DNA of 64,000 nucleotides, taken from the NCBI RefSeq assembly GCF_014197855.1, contig NZ_JACIGJ010000002.1:186001-250000 (forward strand), read 5' to 3'. The translations under genes and the position numbers were made by a program. The notes below the pieces were generated by a model that searched no databases, was not told the DNA's origin, and was given only the letters and a program-made list of their open reading frames with translations. The stretch comes from Roseospira marina. Its GTDB lineage: Bacteria; Pseudomonadota; Alphaproteobacteria; Rhodospirillales; Rhodospirillaceae. Within the stretch, counting starts at the first letter, position 1. Each line of letters starts with the position of its first letter. Shown here one piece after another: positions 45,924 through 55,218 of this stretch.

Positions 45924-47727
45924 GGATTTTCACATACTGGCCGGGGGCGTCCTCAATGGGTTTGAGGCCCCCGCTCCCGGGTTCGCGTGCCGGCACCTGG
46001 CCGTCACCATGCTTGTCGATCCACTTCGCCCAGTCGGGCCACCAGGACCCCGGAACCTCCTTGGCGGCGGCCAGCCAGGTTTCCGGATTCTTGGAGCGGC
46101 TGGTTCCGATCCAATGGCAATATTTGTTGGCGGCCGGCGGGTTGATGACCCCGGCGATGTGCCCGGAGGCCGCCAGCACGAACCGCACCGGCCCGCCGTA
46201 CAGATGCGAGCCCCGAAACGTCGAGACCCACGGCGCGATATGATCCTCCCGCGAGGACAAGAAATACGCCGGCGTCTTGATCTTGGTCAGGTCCAGCGGC
46301 ACGCCGTCCAGGACCACCGCGCCCGGTTCCCGCAGCGCGTTCTCCAGGTAGCATTTGCGCAGATAGAAGCTGTGCATGGCCGCCGGCATCCGCGTGCTGT
46401 CGGAGTTCCAGTACAGCAGGTCGAACGGGAACGGCTCCTTGCCCATCAGGTAGTTGTTCACGACGAACGACCAGATCAGGTCGTTGGACCGCAGCATATT
46501 GAACGTGGTCGCCATCTCGGCACCGTCCAGATAGCCGCGCTCAAACATCTCCTCTTCCAGGTGATCCAACGCAGTCGGGTCGATGAACACCCCCAGCTCG
46601 CCCGGCTCGGAGAAGTCCAGCATAGTGGTGAAGTGTGTGGCCGAGGCGATCCGGTCCGCCTGCCCCTTGGCCTGCAACCACGCTAGAGTCATGCCCAGCA
46701 GCGTCCCGCCGAGGCAGTAGCCGATGGCGTTGACCGACGTCTCCCCGGTCGCCTTCTCGATGACGCTGAGCGCCTCAATCGGGCCCTGGTTCAGGTAGTC
46801 GTCGAACTGCGTGTCACGGTAGCTCTCGTCCGGATTGATCCAGGAGATCATGAAGACGGTATGCCCTTGGGCCACCGCCCAGCGCACGAACGAGTTCTTC
46901 TCGCGTAGATCGAGGATATAGAACTTGTTGATCCACGGCGGAATAATCAGCAGAGGCCGTTTGTAGACGCTTTCCGTGGATGGGCTGTACTGGATAAGCT
47001 GCATCAGCCGGTTCTGATGAATCACTTTCCCAGGGGTCGTCACGATGTTCTCGCCGACCTTGAAGGCGTCCTCATCCGTCATGGTGATGCGGAGCTGACC
47101 CTTGCCGCGCTCCAGATCGGCAAGCATGTTCTCCAGGCCGTGCAGCAGGCTCTCGCCGTTGCTTTCGATCGCCGTGCGCAGAACCTGCGGGTTGGTCATG
47201 ACGAAGTTGGTCGGTGCCATCGCGTCCACGAACTGGCGGATGTAGAAGTCCGCCTTGCGCCCCATAGGACTGTCGTCGCCCTCCACGTCGTGCACCAGCC
47301 CCAGCATCCACCGCGAGGTCAGCAGATACGACTGCTTGATGAAATCATAGACCTCATTCTGCTGCCACATCTCGTCGCGGAAGCGCATGTCGTGCTTGTC
47401 CGGCTGGACCAGCGGTTCCGTGTCCTGGCCGAGCCAACGCTGAGCCGCATTCTGCCACAGCGCCATGTACTCCTGCCACAGGTTGAACTGCGCCTCCATG
47501 ACCTTGGCGGGGTTGGACATCATCTTGGCGGTCATGTCGAGAAACGCTTCGCTCACGTTCAGCGGATCGCCGAACGGCACCGCCCCCTGGCCGGATGCCT
47601 GCCGGCTGAGGAAATCACTGAACAGCTTTTGCGCGTGCTCACTGATCTCCGCCATGTCCCGTGCAAACGCCTGCGGGTCTGGATGTTTTGGAATCTCGCT
47701 GGCTTTGCTGCCCTGTTGATCGGCCAT
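45913..47727 (-). CDS. phaC: Class I poly(3-hydroxyalkanoate) synthase PhaC
   Basis: This 604-residue enzyme polymerises hydroxyacyl-CoA into storage polyester at granule surfaces. The lipase-like box is IGYCLGGTLLG with the catalytic Cys. The acid is in SREDHIAPWVS and the His in ASGHIAGVINPP. The conserved N-terminal region of class I enzymes (FLDMTAKMMSNPAKVMEAQ, LWQEYMALWQNAAQRWLG) is present. GAGGAAGGGA precedes the ATG at 47727; a longer open frame upstream is ignored. No phaA/B nearby. Confidence 0.96.
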   Translation of the reverse strand: MADQQGSKASEIPKHPDPQAFARDMAEISEHAQKLFSDFLSRQASGQGAVPFGDPLNVSEAFLDMTAKMMSNPAKVMEAQFNLWQEYMALWQNAAQRWLGQDTEPLVQPDKHDMRFRDEMWQQNEVYDFIKQSYLLTSRWMLGLVHDVEGDDSPMGRKADFYIRQFVDAMAPTNFVMTNPQVLRTAIESNGESLLHGLENMLADLERGKGQLRITMTDEDAFKVGENIVTTPGKVIHQNRLMQLIQYSPSTESVYKRPLLIIPPWINKFYILDLREKNSFVRWAVAQGHTVFMISWINPDESYRDTQFDDYLNQGPIEALSVIEKATGETSVNAIGYCLGGTLLGMTLAWLQAKGQADRIASATHFTTMLDFSEPGELGVFIDPTALDHLEEEMFERGYLDGAEMATTFNMLRSNDLIWSFVVNNYLMGKEPFPFDLLYWNSDSTRMPAAMHSFYLRKCYLENALREPGAVVLDGVPLDLTKIKTPAYFLSSREDHIAPWVSTFRGSHLYGGPVRFVLAASGHIAGVINPPAANKYCHWIGTSRSKNPETWLAAAKEVPGSWWPDWAKWIDKHGDGQVPAREPGSGGLKPIEDAPGQYVKIRAV

Positions 47728-48095
47728 CGTCCCTTCCTCTATCATCCGTGGGCGCTTATGCCCGGTTTTCCCCGAGAGGGCCGTTGGGTCTTGACGCGCA
47801 TTCTGAGGGATGATCCCGTGCCGGCCAAGGGCCAAGCCACGAGCCGTTATGGTTTCTTCGATAATGGGGAATGCGGCGCCCGTCGGCAACCGGTTGTAGT
47901 GGCGCGATGGGAGCACACTAGGGCCGACATGGTCTTTATGAGCGAAAGGCCCGGACCGTTCGCCCGGTTCGGGCTTTCATTTTGATTGAAGGACCGGGCA
48001 CACCCGGCCGCGCCTCCGCGGCGGTGGCGCGACAGAACCCAGCGGCGCAGCCGCGATGCAACTCGGCGGCGCAGCCGCGACCGAACAAGGAGTGG
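47728..48095. other. Intergenic region between phaC and the OmpA-type gene
   Basis: 368 bases between divergent genes. A terminator-like hairpin sits at 47944-47980 without an upstream plus-strand gene. A 14-bp sequence, CGGCGCAGCCGCGA, occurs twice (48043-48056 and 48067-48080), just before the OmpA ribosome site. No gene was recognised. Confidence 0.5.
47944..47980 (+). terminator. Orphan terminator-like hairpin
   Basis: GAAAGGCCCGGACCG pairs, with two imperfections, with CGGTTCGGGCTTTC, then ATTTT follows. It reads on the plus strand, where no gene lies upstream within the region. Confidence 0.5.
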
Positions 48096-49229
48096 ATGGG
48101 CGTGACGACACGGCGGTGCCACAGCCTGCTGGACCGGACCCGGGCCAGACCGATCCCCTCGACGTCCGACAGCCGGCTGACCTCGCCCGGGGTTGCCCTG
48201 CTGGCGGCGCTGTCGCTGGCGGGCGCGCTCGCGGGTTGCGCGGGCGACCCACCGCCGGAAGCCGCCGGAGCCTATCCGGATATTTCCGAAAGCCCGAGCC
48301 AGCCGCCACCGGTGTCCTCCGCGCGGGAACGCGAAGAGGTCGCCGAGGGCCTGCGCGCCGACCGCCGCGAAACTCGCTACAGCAACGAAGGCGGCACCCG
48401 CCAGCGCTCCAGCGAGGTTCGCCCGCCCGAATTCAGCCCGCCGGCCGAGGCCCCCGCCGAGACCTCCCTGGCCCAGCGCATGGACGCTGGGGAACAGCCG
48501 CCCGAGGCCCCCGCACCCGCGCCCTCCCCCGCTCCGGCAGAGGCGGCCGCGCCGGCCGAGAGCGGTGTGGACCGCAGCACCCTGCCGCCGCCGCCCGGCG
48601 CGGGACGCGACCCGCTCGCCAGCGCCCCGCGCGCCCCGGCACAGGCTTTACTCCCGCCGGAGACCCCGCCCGGATCAGCCGGACCGCGCGAACTCCCGCC
48701 GCCTGCGGTCCCCTCGCCCTACGGCACCGGGGGCCCGATTGTCGTGGATTCGCGCGGCGTGACGACGACGGGGCCCGGCGGCACCGTGTCATCGCCCGGT
48801 CCCTACCCCGTGGCGGCATCCGTGACGCCCGGCACCCAGTCGCTCAGCACCTATGGGCCGATGGCGGGCGCCCGGTCCCAGCGCGTCGCCGTGATCTATT
48901 TCGCCGACGGCTCCTCCCGCCTGTCCAACGCGGACCGGCAGGTCCTCGGGCAGGTCGCCGCCCTGCAGCGCCAATATGGCGGCCTCCTGCGGGTGATCGG
49001 CCATGCCTCCAGCCGAACCGGCGCCACCAGCATCGCCCAGCACAAACTGGCGAACTTCAACGTCTCCTTGGCGCGCGCGAACAGCGTGGCGGAAGCCTTG
49101 ATCGGGGCCGGTGTTCCCGGGCGATTCCTGTATGTCGGCGCAGCCTCCGACAGCCAGCCGGTCTATCTGGAGATCATGCCGACCGGCGAGGCCGGCAACC
49201 GCCGCACCGAAATCTACCTGGACTATTAA
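48096..49229 (+). CDS. OmpA-family lipoprotein with Pro/Ala-rich linker
   Basis: This 377-residue protein has a lipoprotein signal (lipobox LAGC in ALAGCAGDP). A long Pro/Ala/Glu-rich linker (about residues 45-250) follows, then a C-terminal OmpA-like peptidoglycan-binding domain (VAVIYFADGSSRLSNADRQV to LARANSVAEALIGAGV). It should be tethered to the outer membrane and hold the cell wall. AAGGAG lies only three bases before the ATG but nine before a GTG at 48102, which may be the true start. Converges with tsaD. Confidence 0.85.
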   Translation: MGVTTRRCHSLLDRTRARPIPSTSDSRLTSPGVALLAALSLAGALAGCAGDPPPEAAGAYPDISESPSQPPPVSSAREREEVAEGLRADRRETRYSNEGGTRQRSSEVRPPEFSPPAEAPAETSLAQRMDAGEQPPEAPAPAPSPAPAEAAAPAESGVDRSTLPPPPGAGRDPLASAPRAPAQALLPPETPPGSAGPRELPPPAVPSPYGTGGPIVVDSRGVTTTGPGGTVSSPGPYPVAASVTPGTQSLSTYGPMAGARSQRVAVIYFADGSSRLSNADRQVLGQVAALQRQYGGLLRVIGHASSRTGATSIAQHKLANFNVSLARANSVAEALIGAGVPGRFLYVGAASDSQPVYLEIMPTGEAGNRRTEIYLDY

Positions 49230-49236
49230 GGAGACC

Positions 49237-50301
49237 TCAGGCCTTCACGCCGGCCCCGGTCCGCTTCGGCGCATCCGGGTCCAGGGGCCAGCGCGGGCGG
49301 GGTCGGAAGTCGAGCGGATCGGTCAGACCGAGGCGCAGGCGCTCCAACCCGGCCCAGGCCACCATGGCGGCGTTGTCGGTGCACAGTCCCAGCGGTGGCG
49401 CGACGAACGCCCAACCGCGCACCGCGCACAGCGCGTTCAGCCGCGCCCGCAGCGTCTGGTTGGCCGCGACTCCACCCGCCACCACCAGAGTCGGCGCGGA
49501 CCCTGCCGTGCCATCCTGGTCCATTCGGGTCATGGCCCGCCCGGTCCGTTCCTCCAGCACATCCGCCACCGCACCCTGGACTCCGGCCGCAAGGTCGGCG
49601 AGATCCCGCGCCGACAGGGGGCCCGGCGGCAGCGTGTCCAGAACCTGCCGCGTCGCCGTCTTCAGCCCGGAGAACGACACGTCGCACCCCGGCCGCCCCC
49701 GCATGGGGCGCGGCAGCGCGAACCGGTCGGGATCCCCCTCGGCCGCCGCGCGTTCCAGGGCGGGCCCCCCGGGATGGCCGAGTCCCATCATCTTCGCCGT
49801 CTTGTCGAAGCATTCCCCGGCCGCATCGTCGATCGTGGTGCCGAGGCGCCGATAGGCGCCGACCCCGCGCACCTCCAGGAACTGGCAGTGCCCGCCGGAC
49901 ACCAGCAGCAGCAGGTACGGAAACGACACGGCGTCGGTCAGGCGCGCGGTCAGGGCGTGCGCCTCCAGATGATTGACCGCGACGAACGGACGGCCGGACG
50001 CGAGTGCAAGCGCCTTCGCCGTCATCACGCCGACGATAACGCCGCCGATAAGGCCAGGCCCCCCGGTCGCCGCCACGGCATCAAGGTCCGTCAGACGGAC
50101 TCCGGCCACACGTAAGGCCTCCGCGACGAGTCCGTCGAGGTGGTCAAGGTGGGCTCGCGCCGCAATTTCCGGCACCACACCCCCGTAGGGACGGTGCTCG
50201 TCATACTGCGAAAGCAATTTTTGCGCGAGAACGCGGCGGTCGCAATCTACTACGGCGGCAGCGGTTTCGTCGCAACTGGTCTCAAGGCCTAGAACGATCA
50301 T
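49237..50301 (-). CDS. tsaD: tRNA threonylcarbamoyladenosine transferase TsaD
   Basis: This 354-residue enzyme transfers threonylcarbamoyl to A37 of ANN-decoding tRNAs. The ASKHA-fold motif is [16 protein letters not shown]. The metal-ligand region is [20 protein letters not shown], and [11 protein letters not shown] and [13 protein letters not shown] are conserved. Divergent from hemC with 55 bases between starts, a neighbourhood common in alphaproteobacteria. Confidence 0.96.
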   Translation of the reverse strand: MIVLGLETSCDETAAAVVDCDRRVLAQKLLSQYDEHRPYGGVVPEIAARAHLDHLDGLVAEALRVAGVRLTDLDAVAATGGPGLIGGVIVGVMTAKALALASGRPFVAVNHLEAHALTARLTDAVSFPYLLLLVSGGHCQFLEVRGVGAYRRLGTTIDDAAGECFDKTAKMMGLGHPGGPALERAAAEGDPDRFALPRPMRGRPGCDVSFSGLKTATRQVLDTLPPGPLSARDLADLAAGVQGAVADVLEERTGRAMTRMDQDGTAGSAPTLVVAGGVAANQTLRARLNALCAVRGWAFVAPPLGLCTDNAAMVAWAGLERLRLGLTDPLDFRPRPRWPLDPDAPKRTGAGVKA

Positions 50302-50356
50302 GGGCGCCAGAAATAAGGCTTTTCACGACGAAGATCACCCCTTACAACGCCAGCCC

Positions 50357-51331
50357 ATGAGCACGACACCACTTCTCAAGATCGGCACGCGCGGCAGCCC
50401 GCTCGCGCTGGCCCAAGCCCACGCGGCCCGCGATGCCCTGGCCGCCGCCCACCCCGAATTGGCGGTGGACGGCGCGATGAGCATTGAAATCATCAAGACC
50501 ACCGGCGACTCCGTGCAGGACCGCCCGCTGTCGGAAATCGGCGGCAAGGGCCTGTTCACACGAGAGATCGACGACGCCCAGACCAGCGGCGCCATCGACA
50601 TCGCGGTGCACAGCATGAAAGACGTCCCGACGGTGCTGGAGGACGGCCTCGTGCTGCCCTGCATCATGCCGCGCGAGGATGTGCGGGATGCGTTCATCTC
50701 GGTCAAATACAAGAGCTTCGCGGAGCTGCCTGAGGGCGCCGTCATCGGCTCGGCCTCGCTGCGTCGGGCATCCCAAATTCTGGGCCGCTATCCGCACCTT
50801 AAGGTCATCAACTTTCGGGGCAACCTCCAGACCCGCCTGCGCAAGCTGAACGAAGGCGTCGCGGACGCCACCATGCTGGCCATGGCCGGCCTGAACCGCA
50901 TGGGCATGAGCGAGGTTGCGACTCAGCCCATGGCCCCCGACGAAATGCTGCCGGCCGTCGCGCAGGGCGCCGTCGGCATCACGTGCCGCGCCGACGACGA
51001 CCGCGCGCGTGCCTGGATCGAGGCGCTGGATTGCCGGGACTCGCACCTGCGCGTTGCGGCCGAACGCGCCTTCCTGGCGGGACTCGACGGATCCTGCCGC
51101 ACCCCGATCGCGGGTCTGGCGGAGTGGACCGCGCCGGGCATGATGCGGCTGCGTGGCCTGATCGTCCGCCCCGATGGCCGCAACCCGCTGGACACGGAGC
51201 GGAGCGGCCCGGTTGCCGATAGGGCGGCGGCCGAAGCCATGGGCGCCGACGCGGCGGCCGAGTTGGTCGAGCGGGCCGGAGATGCCTTGCCGGCCTACCG
51301 GGGCGAGGTGGTGCACGGCGGCGGCCTGTAG
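50357..51331 (+). CDS. hemC: Porphobilinogen deaminase HemC
   Basis: This 324-residue enzyme joins four porphobilinogens into hydroxymethylbilane. It begins LKIGTRGSPLALAQAHAARD. The dipyrromethane-carrying cysteine is in LDGSCRTPIAG, and the Asp/Arg blocks VHSMKDVPT and NFRGNLQTRLRKL are intact. The ATG at 50357 gives the usual start; an upstream in-frame ATG would overlap tsaD. Followed by the hemD fusion, the next enzyme of the pathway. Confidence 0.97.
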   Translation: MSTTPLLKIGTRGSPLALAQAHAARDALAAAHPELAVDGAMSIEIIKTTGDSVQDRPLSEIGGKGLFTREIDDAQTSGAIDIAVHSMKDVPTVLEDGLVLPCIMPREDVRDAFISVKYKSFAELPEGAVIGSASLRRASQILGRYPHLKVINFRGNLQTRLRKLNEGVADATMLAMAGLNRMGMSEVATQPMAPDEMLPAVAQGAVGITCRADDDRARAWIEALDCRDSHLRVAAERAFLAGLDGSCRTPIAGLAEWTAPGMMRLRGLIVRPDGRNPLDTERSGPVADRAAAEAMGADAAAELVERAGDALPAYRGEVVHGGGL

Positions 51332-51369
51332 GCCCCGCTACACACCTCCTTTATACTACCCTTCGAATG

Positions 51370-51403
51370 CCCTGCCGGCCGGACGCGGGACCGGCAGGGT
51401 TTG
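51370..51403 (+). terminator. Hairpin between hemC and hemD
   Basis: CCCTGCCGG and CCGGCAGGG form a perfect 9-bp stem with a 12-base loop, followed by TTTGATGGTTT. It could end most hemC transcripts or attenuate the operon. Confidence 0.6.
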
Positions 51404-51455
51404 ATGGTTTCAGGATCCGACGTTTTTGATCGCCCGAGGGAGAGCACGAGCCACG

Positions 51456-53651
51456 ATGCGCGCCTTGGTCAGCCGCCCCCGTGACGACGCGGAACGCATC
51501 GCGGCTCCCCTGCGGGCGCTGGGTGTGGACGTCGTCGCCGAACCCTTGCTGGTCATTGTCCCCGTTGCGGGCCCCAACATCGACCTGCGGGACGTGCAAG
51601 CCCTGCTGATGACCAGCGCCAATGGCGCTCGGGCCCTGGCCTCCGCCATCGAGGAACGGGACATCCCCGTGTTTGCGGTGGGCGAGCAGACGGCACGGGC
51701 CGCCCAGTCGTTGGGGTTCGCGCGAGTCGAAAGCGCCGGGGGCGACGTCAACACCCTGGCTGCGCTCGTCCGCCAGCGCCTGACGCCGACCGACGGACCG
51801 CTGGTTCATGCCGCCGGGTCGGTGCAGGCCGGTGATCTGGCCGGGGCACTCACCGCTGAAGGCTTCCAGGTGCGCATCGCGCGCCTGTATGACGCCCGCC
51901 CGACCGCCGCCCTGTCGCGCGAGACCCAGGCAAGCCTGCGGGCCGGTGCGATCGATGCCGCGTTCTTCTTTTCCCCGCGCACCGCGCGTACCTTTGTGGA
52001 ACACGTGCGCAAGGCCGATCTGGTCGGGGCCATGACGTCCCTCACCGCCTACGCCCTGTCGCCTGCCGTGGCCCGCGAACTGGCCCCAATACTGTCGGGT
52101 CGCGTTCGTGTGGCCGACCAGCCCACGCAGGATGCCCTGCTGGACGTCTTCAAAGCTGATTTGAAGGAGGCCGCCCTGAAACAGCCCGAAAACGCCCAAA
52201 AGGGCACGCCGATCCCGGACTCCGGACCGGACCGGCCCGTGGACTCCTCCGCCCCGGACACGCCCGAGACACTCACGCCCGAGACGGACGGCCCGACGAC
52301 GGGTGCGCCAAAGACCGAAGGTTCGGACTCGGCCGCGGAGGAGAGCCGCGAAACCGAAGGCGCCCACAGCACGACGGGCGACGATGCCCAGACGGGGCAG
52401 GTCACGGCGGAAGACACCCCGGCCGACGCGACGCCCGCCGAGACGCCCCCGGCGGACGACGATCCCCACGTTGATGACAAGGGCCTCGACGACGGCGACG
52501 GGGTGTATGCCGGGTCCGCAGGAAACGGAGAGAGCGTAAAACCCGATACCCTGGTGGCGAGTGCCCAGGAACAGGCCGATCATCACACAATGCGGTCGGT
52601 CGTGCGCTGGCTTGTGATTCTCATCGTTCTGGTGGCCATCGGCTTCGGCACCATGCCCTGGTGGCGTGACTCGGTCCCAGCGCCGCTGCAAGCGCTGCTG
52701 CCCGAGCTGCCGGCGTCGGCCGACTCCACGGCCGTGACCGACTTGCAGAGCCAGGTGGACGCCCTGTCTCAGGCGCTGGAGACCCTCCGCGGCTCCGTCG
52801 CCACGGCCATCGACACCGCCGAGCAGGCGCGTCAGGCCGCCGAGTCCGGATCGGGTGCCCCGGGCGTGGATCCGGCCGCCGTCAATGCGCTGCGGGACCG
52901 ACTGACGGCCCTGGAAGACCGTCTCACCCAACAGGCGGCGACCGGCACGGGCGGGAACGAAGCCACCGCCGCAGTCACCGGCATGTCGTCGGAACGCCTG
53001 GATTCGCTGGCGGCGGACGCGGCCGCGCTACAGAACGATCTGGCGTCCCTGACCGACCGTCTCGACACCCTTGAGCAGGATATCGCTCCGCTCCTTGACG
53101 CCCAGGACAATGGACAGGCCCGGGCCGTTGGGCTTCTGCTGTCGGTCGGCCTGTTGCGCGAACGCATCAACGCCGGCGAGCCCTATGACGAGGCACTCGC
53201 GGCGGTCACGGCCGTCGGACCGGGTGAATCCGTGGCGTCGGATATGGACACCCTAAGCGCGCACGCCGAGACAGGCGTCCCTACGATCCCGGAACTGCGC
53301 CGGGCCTTTGACGATATTGTTGACCTTGCGGCTCGCCGGACCATCGTGCCCGAAGGCGACGGATGGTGGACGGATACGGTGTCGTCGCTGATGGACTCGG
53401 TGACGGTGCGCCGCAAGGACGAAGTTGTCGCGGGCGGCGGCCTTTCCGCCCTGTCCTCCGCCGAGGTTCTGCTGGCTGAGGACGACGTGACCGGGGCAGT
53501 CGAAGCCCTCTCTAATCTCGAGGGCGACGCCGCCAAGGTGGTCGCTGATTGGATGGCCGACGCCAAAGCGCGTGCGTCGGTAGATGCTGCCCTCGCCTCG
53601 CTGAACGCTGCCGCTCTGGCGCGGATTGGCGGGGGCCCGACGACGGAGTAA
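51456..53651 (+). CDS. HemD-Mic60 fusion (uroporphyrinogen-III synthase joined to a mitofilin-like domain)
   Basis: This single 731-residue frame holds two proteins. Residues 1 to about 235 are a HemD-type uroporphyrinogen-III synthase (ALVSRPRDDAERIAAPLRAL, LLMTSANGARALA, FSPRTARTFVEHV), which closes the tetrapyrrole ring. An acidic Pro/Thr-rich linker of about 140 residues leads to one transmembrane helix (VVRWLVILIVLVAIGFGT, about 384-402). A coiled-coil and mitofilin/Mic60-like C-terminal region (from LQSQVDALSQALETLRGSVA to the tail) follows. This places the synthase in the cytoplasm and Mic60 in the periplasm. Other alphaproteobacteria keep hemD and mic60 as neighbours. GAGGGAGAG precedes the ATG. 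An internal ATG at 52590 has no ribosome site. Confidence 0.88.
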   Translation: MRALVSRPRDDAERIAAPLRALGVDVVAEPLLVIVPVAGPNIDLRDVQALLMTSANGARALASAIEERDIPVFAVGEQTARAAQSLGFARVESAGGDVNTLAALVRQRLTPTDGPLVHAAGSVQAGDLAGALTAEGFQVRIARLYDARPTAALSRETQASLRAGAIDAAFFFSPRTARTFVEHVRKADLVGAMTSLTAYALSPAVARELAPILSGRVRVADQPTQDALLDVFKADLKEAALKQPENAQKGTPIPDSGPDRPVDSSAPDTPETLTPETDGPTTGAPKTEGSDSAAEESRETEGAHSTTGDDAQTGQVTAEDTPADATPAETPPADDDPHVDDKGLDDGDGVYAGSAGNGESVKPDTLVASAQEQADHHTMRSVVRWLVILIVLVAIGFGTMPWWRDSVPAPLQALLPELPASADSTAVTDLQSQVDALSQALETLRGSVATAIDTAEQARQAAESGSGAPGVDPAAVNALRDRLTALEDRLTQQAATGTGGNEATAAVTGMSSERLDSLAADAAALQNDLASLTDRLDTLEQDIAPLLDAQDNGQARAVGLLLSVGLLRERINAGEPYDEALAAVTAVGPGESVASDMDTLSAHAETGVPTIPELRRAFDDIVDLAARRTIVPEGDGWWTDTVSSLMDSVTVRRKDEVVAGGGLSALSSAEVLLAEDDVTGAVEALSNLEGDAAKVVADWMADAKARASVDAALASLNAAALARIGGGPTTE

Positions 53652-53655
53652 CCCG

Positions 53656-54888
53656 ATGTTCCAAATACTTATCCTCATCCTCTTGGGCGTCCTCCTGGTG
53701 TCGGGGGGCCTCTGGCTGTCCGCCAACCTCGGCGCCCTCAGCGTCGACTGGCTGGGCTGGCAGATCGAAACCAACATGGCCGTGGGTCTGGTCGCGTTGG
53801 TGTGCCTGTTCGTCCTGTTCCTGCTCGCGCTGCGTCTGGCGCGCGTGATCGCCGGCATGCTCGGCCTGCGTGGCGTCAAAACGCGCGGCAACCTGGAGCG
53901 GGCCACCGTCGCCATGGGCGAGGCCTATGCCGCCCTGCGCGCCGGCAACGGTGCCGAGGGTCAGGTCGAGGCCGCCCGCGCCCGCGCCGCGTTCCGCGAC
54001 CGCGCGACCTGCCCGGGGTCCCTGATGGAAGCCGACGGCTTTGCCATGGCCGGCAACATCCCGGCGGCCCGCGAGCTGTACACGACGTTGCTCGGCAATC
54101 CGAAGACCGAGATCGGCGCCTTGCGCGGTCTGGTCGATCTGGCCGTCGCCAGCGGCGACGACGCCGAGATCAAGGAGTGGACCGAGCGCGCCCTGTTCAA
54201 GGCCGACAACCCGGTGTGGGCCGCTGGCCCGGCGCTGGATCTTGCCCGCCGCACCTACCATCCGGAGGGCGTGGAACAGCCGCTCCAGATCCTGGAGCGC
54301 GCCGGCGCCATCGACGCGACGGAAGCCCGCGAGGCGCGCGCCGAGGCGTTCCTGCAGCAGGCCGCCACGGCGAAGGCGGCCGGCAAGCGCTCGGAAGCGC
54401 AGGCCCTGTGCCGCAAGGCGCTGGACCTGACGCCCGACAACGCCAAGGCCGCCGACATGCTGGCCCGCATGCTGATGGCGGAAAGCAAAGACCGCAAGGC
54501 CGCCAACCTGGTCGAGGAGATCTGGCGCCGCAGCCCCGATCCGCTGCTGGCCCGCACGTGGCGGGACATGGCCGGCAAGGGCGAGCCCATGATCGTGGCG
54601 AACCGGATGCAAACGCTGGCCGGCTTCAATCCGGAGCACCCGGAAAGCCGCCTCGCCGCCGCCGAAGCCTCGATCGACGCCAAGCTGTGGGGGCAGGCCC
54701 GCGCCCAGCTCGAGCCGCTTACGGCCGGTACGCCGTGCGTCCGCACGTGCCTGCTGATGGCGCGGATCGAGGAAGGGGAATCCAAGGACACCGCCAAGGT
54801 GATGGAGTGGATGAACAAGGCCGTCGCGGCTGCCGGTGGTTTGGCCGGTGATACGACCGAGGACTCGGCGACCGCCAAGGCCGCCTGA
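53656..54888 (+). CDS. HemY-type TPR membrane protein
   Basis: This 410-residue protein starts four bases after the HemD-Mic60 stop. Two N-terminal membrane helices (ILILILLGVLLVSGGLWLSA and AVGLVALVCLFVLFLLALRL) precede a helical, tetratricopeptide-like domain (LEADGFAMAGNIPAARELYT-like repeats). This is the HemY N-domain/TPR family that travels with hemC-hemD-mic60 in proteobacteria. It is not the protoporphyrinogen oxidase also called HemY. It probably scaffolds haem or membrane assembly; the exact role is unknown. Confidence 0.88.
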   Translation: MFQILILILLGVLLVSGGLWLSANLGALSVDWLGWQIETNMAVGLVALVCLFVLFLLALRLARVIAGMLGLRGVKTRGNLERATVAMGEAYAALRAGNGAEGQVEAARARAAFRDRATCPGSLMEADGFAMAGNIPAARELYTTLLGNPKTEIGALRGLVDLAVASGDDAEIKEWTERALFKADNPVWAAGPALDLARRTYHPEGVEQPLQILERAGAIDATEAREARAEAFLQQAATAKAAGKRSEAQALCRKALDLTPDNAKAADMLARMLMAESKDRKAANLVEEIWRRSPDPLLARTWRDMAGKGEPMIVANRMQTLAGFNPEHPESRLAAAEASIDAKLWGQARAQLEPLTAGTPCVRTCLLMARIEEGESKDTAKVMEWMNKAVAAAGGLAGDTTEDSATAKAA

Positions 54889-55014
54889 TCGCCGGACGCC
54901 TGATCGGCCGACGGGGGAACAACGCGCTCGGGTTCGGGGCTTGGGGAGGTTACGGCCTCCCCGACCCTGGACCCGGGCGCGTTCCGCTTTCATACTGAAG
55001 CCCTGCTGATCCCC

Positions 55015-55050
55015 GGGGCGGTCCGGTTGAGCCGGATCGCCCCGTTTTTT
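55015..55050 (+). terminator. Rho-independent terminator of the hem operon
   Basis: GGGGCG-G-TCCGG pairs with CCGGA-T-CGCCCC (12 positions, one G-T), with a short loop, then GTTTTTT. A second, smaller hairpin (GGGGAGG/CCTCCCC) precedes it at about 54943-54962. Confidence 0.88.
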
Positions 55051-55066
55051 GTGCGCACACGGCACC

Positions 55067-55173
55067 CTAGAGCAAATCCCGAGCGATCTGGACCAGATCG
55101 CGACGACGATTTGCTTAACTATCAATACAATAGAGCCTTTTGCGTGATCCAGATATCACGCAAAAGGCTCTAG
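55067..55173 (+). repeat. 107-bp double-hairpin repeat, copy A
   Basis: The element runs from CTAGAGCAAATC to GGCTCTAG. The left part folds with AGCAAATC/GATTTGCT outside GCGATCTGG/CCAGATCGC. An AT-rich spacer follows, then the right part, AGAGCCTTTTGCGTGAT, which pairs perfectly over 17 bases with its inverse around a 6-base loop. The reverse complement of 60255-60361 is nearly the same sequence and the same length. It lies between the hem terminator and the rhomboid gene. Confidence 0.88.
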
Positions 55174-55218
55174 GTGAGCACGCCAAACATCCTTTCACGC
55201 CAGACGACGGGCCACGCC

